Shown: positions 61,877 through 64,000 of the stretch, in pieces
How positions within the stretch are numbered: position 1 is the first letter of the stretch
Layout: each line of letters begins with the position of its first letter
Source of the DNA: Psychrobacillus sp048572895
GTDB lineage: Bacteria > Bacillota > Bacilli > Bacillales_A > Planococcaceae
Length of the DNA stretch: 64,000 nt
NCBI RefSeq assembly: GCF_048572895.1
Contig: NZ_CP183878.1
Location: 3,162,001-3,226,000, forward strand
Reading direction: 5' to 3'
Position numbers and translations under genes: made by a program
The notes under the pieces: generated by a model
What the model saw: only the letters and a program-made list of their open reading frames with translations
The model's database searches: none
Told to the model about the DNA's origin: nothing

Positions 61877-63136
61877 CTATTGAAATGTACGCCAACCAAT
61901 ATCTTTACGGAAAAATAGACCTTCCCATTCTAAGTCAGCTAAGCCTTCATATACTTTTTGTTGCGCTTCTTTTAAAGTAGACTCGCTTGCAGCTACTAGG
62001 ATTACACGTCCACCGCTAGCGATAAAGTCCTCGCCATTTGCTTTTGTACCAGCGTGGAAAACGTGCATACCAGAATCGGTTAATGAACTTAATTTTGGTA
62101 GCTTAGCACCTTTTTTCACATCTACTGGATAGCCTTCTGATGCAATTACAACTCCAAGCATTGCTTCATTTGACCATGTTAATTCAAACGGTTTTTCATC
62201 CATCAAGGCTATCATGAATTCTCCAAAATCACTAGTCATACGTGGTAATACTACTTGCGTCTCTGGGTCTCCAAAACGTGCGTTGAATTCAATCACTTTT
62301 GGTCCCGCGTTTGTCAAAATAAGTCCTGCATAAAGAATACCAGTGAAAGAGATTCCTTCTTCTGTCATAGCTTTCACAGTCGGAACAACAACAGTTTCAT
62401 AGGCTGTATCCACAATATCCGGAGAAATTTGGGGAACTGGTGAGTATGCGCCCATTCCGCCTGTATTTGGTCCTTTATCGCCCTCATAGGCACGCTTATG
62501 ATCCTGTGCAATGACCATTGGGTAAATTTGACCTTTATGTACAAATGACATAAAGGAGAATTCTTCACCGTCTAAATACTCCTCAATGACTACGCGTGAT
62601 GAGGATTCTCCGTATAATTGATTTCCAATCATGTCTTCCACAGCTTGGTTTGCTTCATCTACAGTCATGGCAACTACGACACCTTTACCAGCTGCAAGCC
62701 CATCTGCTTTCACAACGATTGGGGCACCTAGTTTTTCAATATACGCTTTTGCTTTATCTACTTCCGTAAATGTTTCATAAGCTGCAGTTGGAATATTATA
62801 TTTTTCCATAATTTCTTTTGCAAATGCCTTACTACCTTCAATCTGAGCGGCAGCTTTTGTTGGTCCAAATATGCGTAACCCTTCTGCTTTAAAATAATCT
62901 ACAATGCCAGCTGCCAGTGGTTGCTCCGGTCCAACAAATGTTAGGTCGATTTTATGATCCTTTGCAAAGGTTGCCAATTCCTCAAAAGCCAATGCATCAA
63001 TAGAAACAATTTGAACATCCCTCGACATACCGTCATTACCAGGAGCCACAAATACATTTTCAACTGATGGAGAATCCATGAATTGCTTGGCGATCGCATG
63101 CTCACGGCCACCACTACCAATTACGAGAATATTCAT
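61877..63136 (-). CDS. purD: Phosphoribosylamine-glycine ligase
   Basis: GAR synthetase, third step of purine synthesis, 419 residues with an ATP-grasp fold. MNILVIGSGGREHAIAKQF, GPEQPLAAGIVDYF, KADGLAAGKGV, the PGM motif GPNTGGMGAYSP and EFNARFGDPETQ are visible. It is the last gene of the operon, 14 bp after purH, followed by a terminator. Confidence 0.97.
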   Translation of the reverse strand: MNILVIGSGGREHAIAKQFMDSPSVENVFVAPGNDGMSRDVQIVSIDALAFEELATFAKDHKIDLTFVGPEQPLAAGIVDYFKAEGLRIFGPTKAAAQIEGSKAFAKEIMEKYNIPTAAYETFTEVDKAKAYIEKLGAPIVVKADGLAAGKGVVVAMTVDEANQAVEDMIGNQLYGESSSRVVIEEYLDGEEFSFMSFVHKGQIYPMVIAQDHKRAYEGDKGPNTGGMGAYSPVPQISPDIVDTAYETVVVPTVKAMTEEGISFTGILYAGLILTNAGPKVIEFNARFGDPETQVVLPRMTSDFGEFMIALMDEKPFELTWSNEAMLGVVIASEGYPVDVKKGAKLPKLSSLTDSGMHVFHAGTKANGEDFIASGGRVILVAASESTLKEAQQKVYEGLADLEWEGLFFRKDIGWRTFQ

Positions 63137-63150
63137 CTAGCAATTCCTCC

Positions 63151-64000
63151 TTAGTGTTTGAAATGGCGCACGCCAGTGAATACCATTGCAATGCCATATT
63201 CATTTGCTTTGTCGATAGAATCCTGGTCTTTCACTGATCCTCCTGTTTGAATAATAGCCGTGATGCCTGCTTTAGCAGCTACCTCCACTGTATCGTTCAT
63301 CGGGAAGAATGCATCCGAAGCAAGACCAGCTCCTGTTGCACGTTGTCCCGCTTGCTCTAGAGCAATTTTAGCTGAGCCTACGCGGTTCATTTGTCCTGCT
63401 CCAACACCTATTGTCATATCTTCTGTAGCTACTACAATTGCATTTGATTTTACGTGTTTAACTACGCTCCAACCAAGCTCTAATGCTTTCCATTCTTCTG
63501 CAGTTGGTTCGCGGTCCGTAACGACTTTCACATCTGCATCCTTTAATCCGAATGTATCAGGAGATTGAACTAGTAATCCACCTTCTACCGATACTGTATT
63601 CCAAGCATCCTTTTTCGTTTGCTCATAAGAAATAGTCAGAAGACGAATGTTTTTCTTCGCTGTTAGCATTGCAATTGCCTCGTCTGAGAATGAAGGAGCA
63701 ATGATAATTTCTAAGAAAATACCCGCTAATACTTTTGCAGTTGCTGCATCTACTTCACGGTTTAATGCAACGATTCCTCCGAAAATAGACGTCGAATCTG
63801 CTTCATAGGCTTTGTTGAAAGCATCCGAGATAGTTTCACCTGTCCCAACACCACAAGGGTTCATATGTTTTACCGCTACTGCAGCAGGAAGCTTGAATTC
63901 TTTTACGATTTGAATAGCTGCATTGGCATCCTGAATATTGTTATATGAAAGTTCTTTACCATGCAATTGAGTGGCAGAAGCAATCGAGAAATCGGATCCA
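63151..64000 (-). CDS. purH: Bifunctional AICAR formyltransferase/IMP cyclohydrolase, C-terminal part (runs off window)
   Basis: The last two steps to IMP. The frame is open to the window edge; the visible 282 codons begin SDFSIASATQLHGKELSYNNIQDANAA and contain the AICAR transformylase signatures AAVAVKHMNPCGVGTGETI, SIFGGIVALNREVD, and ending GVRHFKH. The IMP cyclohydrolase half lies outside. 14 bp before purD, so both are in the purine operon; purC is not seen here but at 27.4 kb. Confidence 0.96.
   Translation of the reverse strand, partial: GSDFSIASATQLHGKELSYNNIQDANAAIQIVKEFKLPAAVAVKHMNPCGVGTGETISDAFNKAYEADSTSIFGGIVALNREVDAATAKVLAGIFLEIIIAPSFSDEAIAMLTAKKNIRLLTISYEQTKKDAWNTVSVEGGLLVQSPDTFGLKDADVKVVTDREPTAEEWKALELGWSVVKHVKSNAIVVATEDMTIGVGAGQMNRVGSAKIALEQAGQRATGAGLASDAFFPMNDTVEVAAKAGITAIIQTGGSVKDQDSIDKANEYGIAMVFTGVRHFKH

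Overview
The window comes from a low-GC Gram-positive bacterium of the order Bacillales. The gene order purH-purD-yerA-DUF3048-yerC-pcrB-pcrA-ligA-camS-gatCAB, followed by dagK and rlmCD, is the same as in Bacillus subtilis. Strong GGAGG ribosome sites, lipobox lipoproteins, a B. subtilis-type lysine riboswitch, PhoP-type boxes and the small cytochrome bd subunit CydS all agree. Family-level sequence style suggests Planococcaceae (Psychrobacillus or Lysinibacillus-like), but this is inference. No rRNA, tRNA, CRISPR array, intact transposase or integrase was seen.

Layout. 1-6 kb: an MMPL-type exporter with a divergent TetR regulator, a Cys-type sulfatase, two unknown membrane or secreted proteins, and a LysM-YkuD L,D-transpeptidase that probably starts at CTG. 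6-13 kb: a 789-residue protein carrying two isoprenoid-synthase domains, then natK-natR divergent from natAB (sodium/drug ABC exporter) with a LytTR-like site between them, and a luciferase-like monooxygenase. 14-17 kb: nrnB nanoRNase, a lysine riboswitch controlling dapA, and yehS. 17.7-22 kb: pstSCAB-phoU behind a clear PHO box. 22-31 kb: an accessory stretch of single genes (aminoglycoside adenylyltransferase, SRPBCC, GNAT, YgjP-type metallopeptidase, DUF4256, purC, ytoQ, dus, yfiT) separated by dispersed structured repeats.

31.2-38.2 kb looks like an accretion zone downstream of rlmCD. Three displaced copies of the rlmCD 3' end lie in the same orientation and divide off a DUF4352 lipoprotein plus alkaline phosphatase, a frameshifted M3 peptidase plus a deleted alcohol dehydrogenase, and a nitroreductase plus MarR pair. 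38-48 kb: rlmCD, yckD, a HAD nucleotidase, cytochrome bd oxidase (cydA, cydB, the 34-residue cydS and an extra 31-residue membrane peptide), diacylglycerol kinase, a thioredoxin-like protein, an ECF sigma/anti-sigma pair and peptidase E. 48-64 kb: the conserved gatCAB-camS-ligA-pcrA-pcrB-yerC-DUF3048-yerA-purD-purH block, all on the minus strand.

The most unusual signals are non-coding. Three spacers (13.75-13.9, 41.0-41.13 and 48.04-48.75 kb) each hold a repeat whose short core recurs about every 21 bp, yet the cores are unrelated; the largest is nested inside a 92-bp tandem unit. Two copies of a roughly 220-bp element carry a hairpin with compensatory base changes. Together with the rlmCD 3'-end scars these are the best candidates for undescribed biology here.
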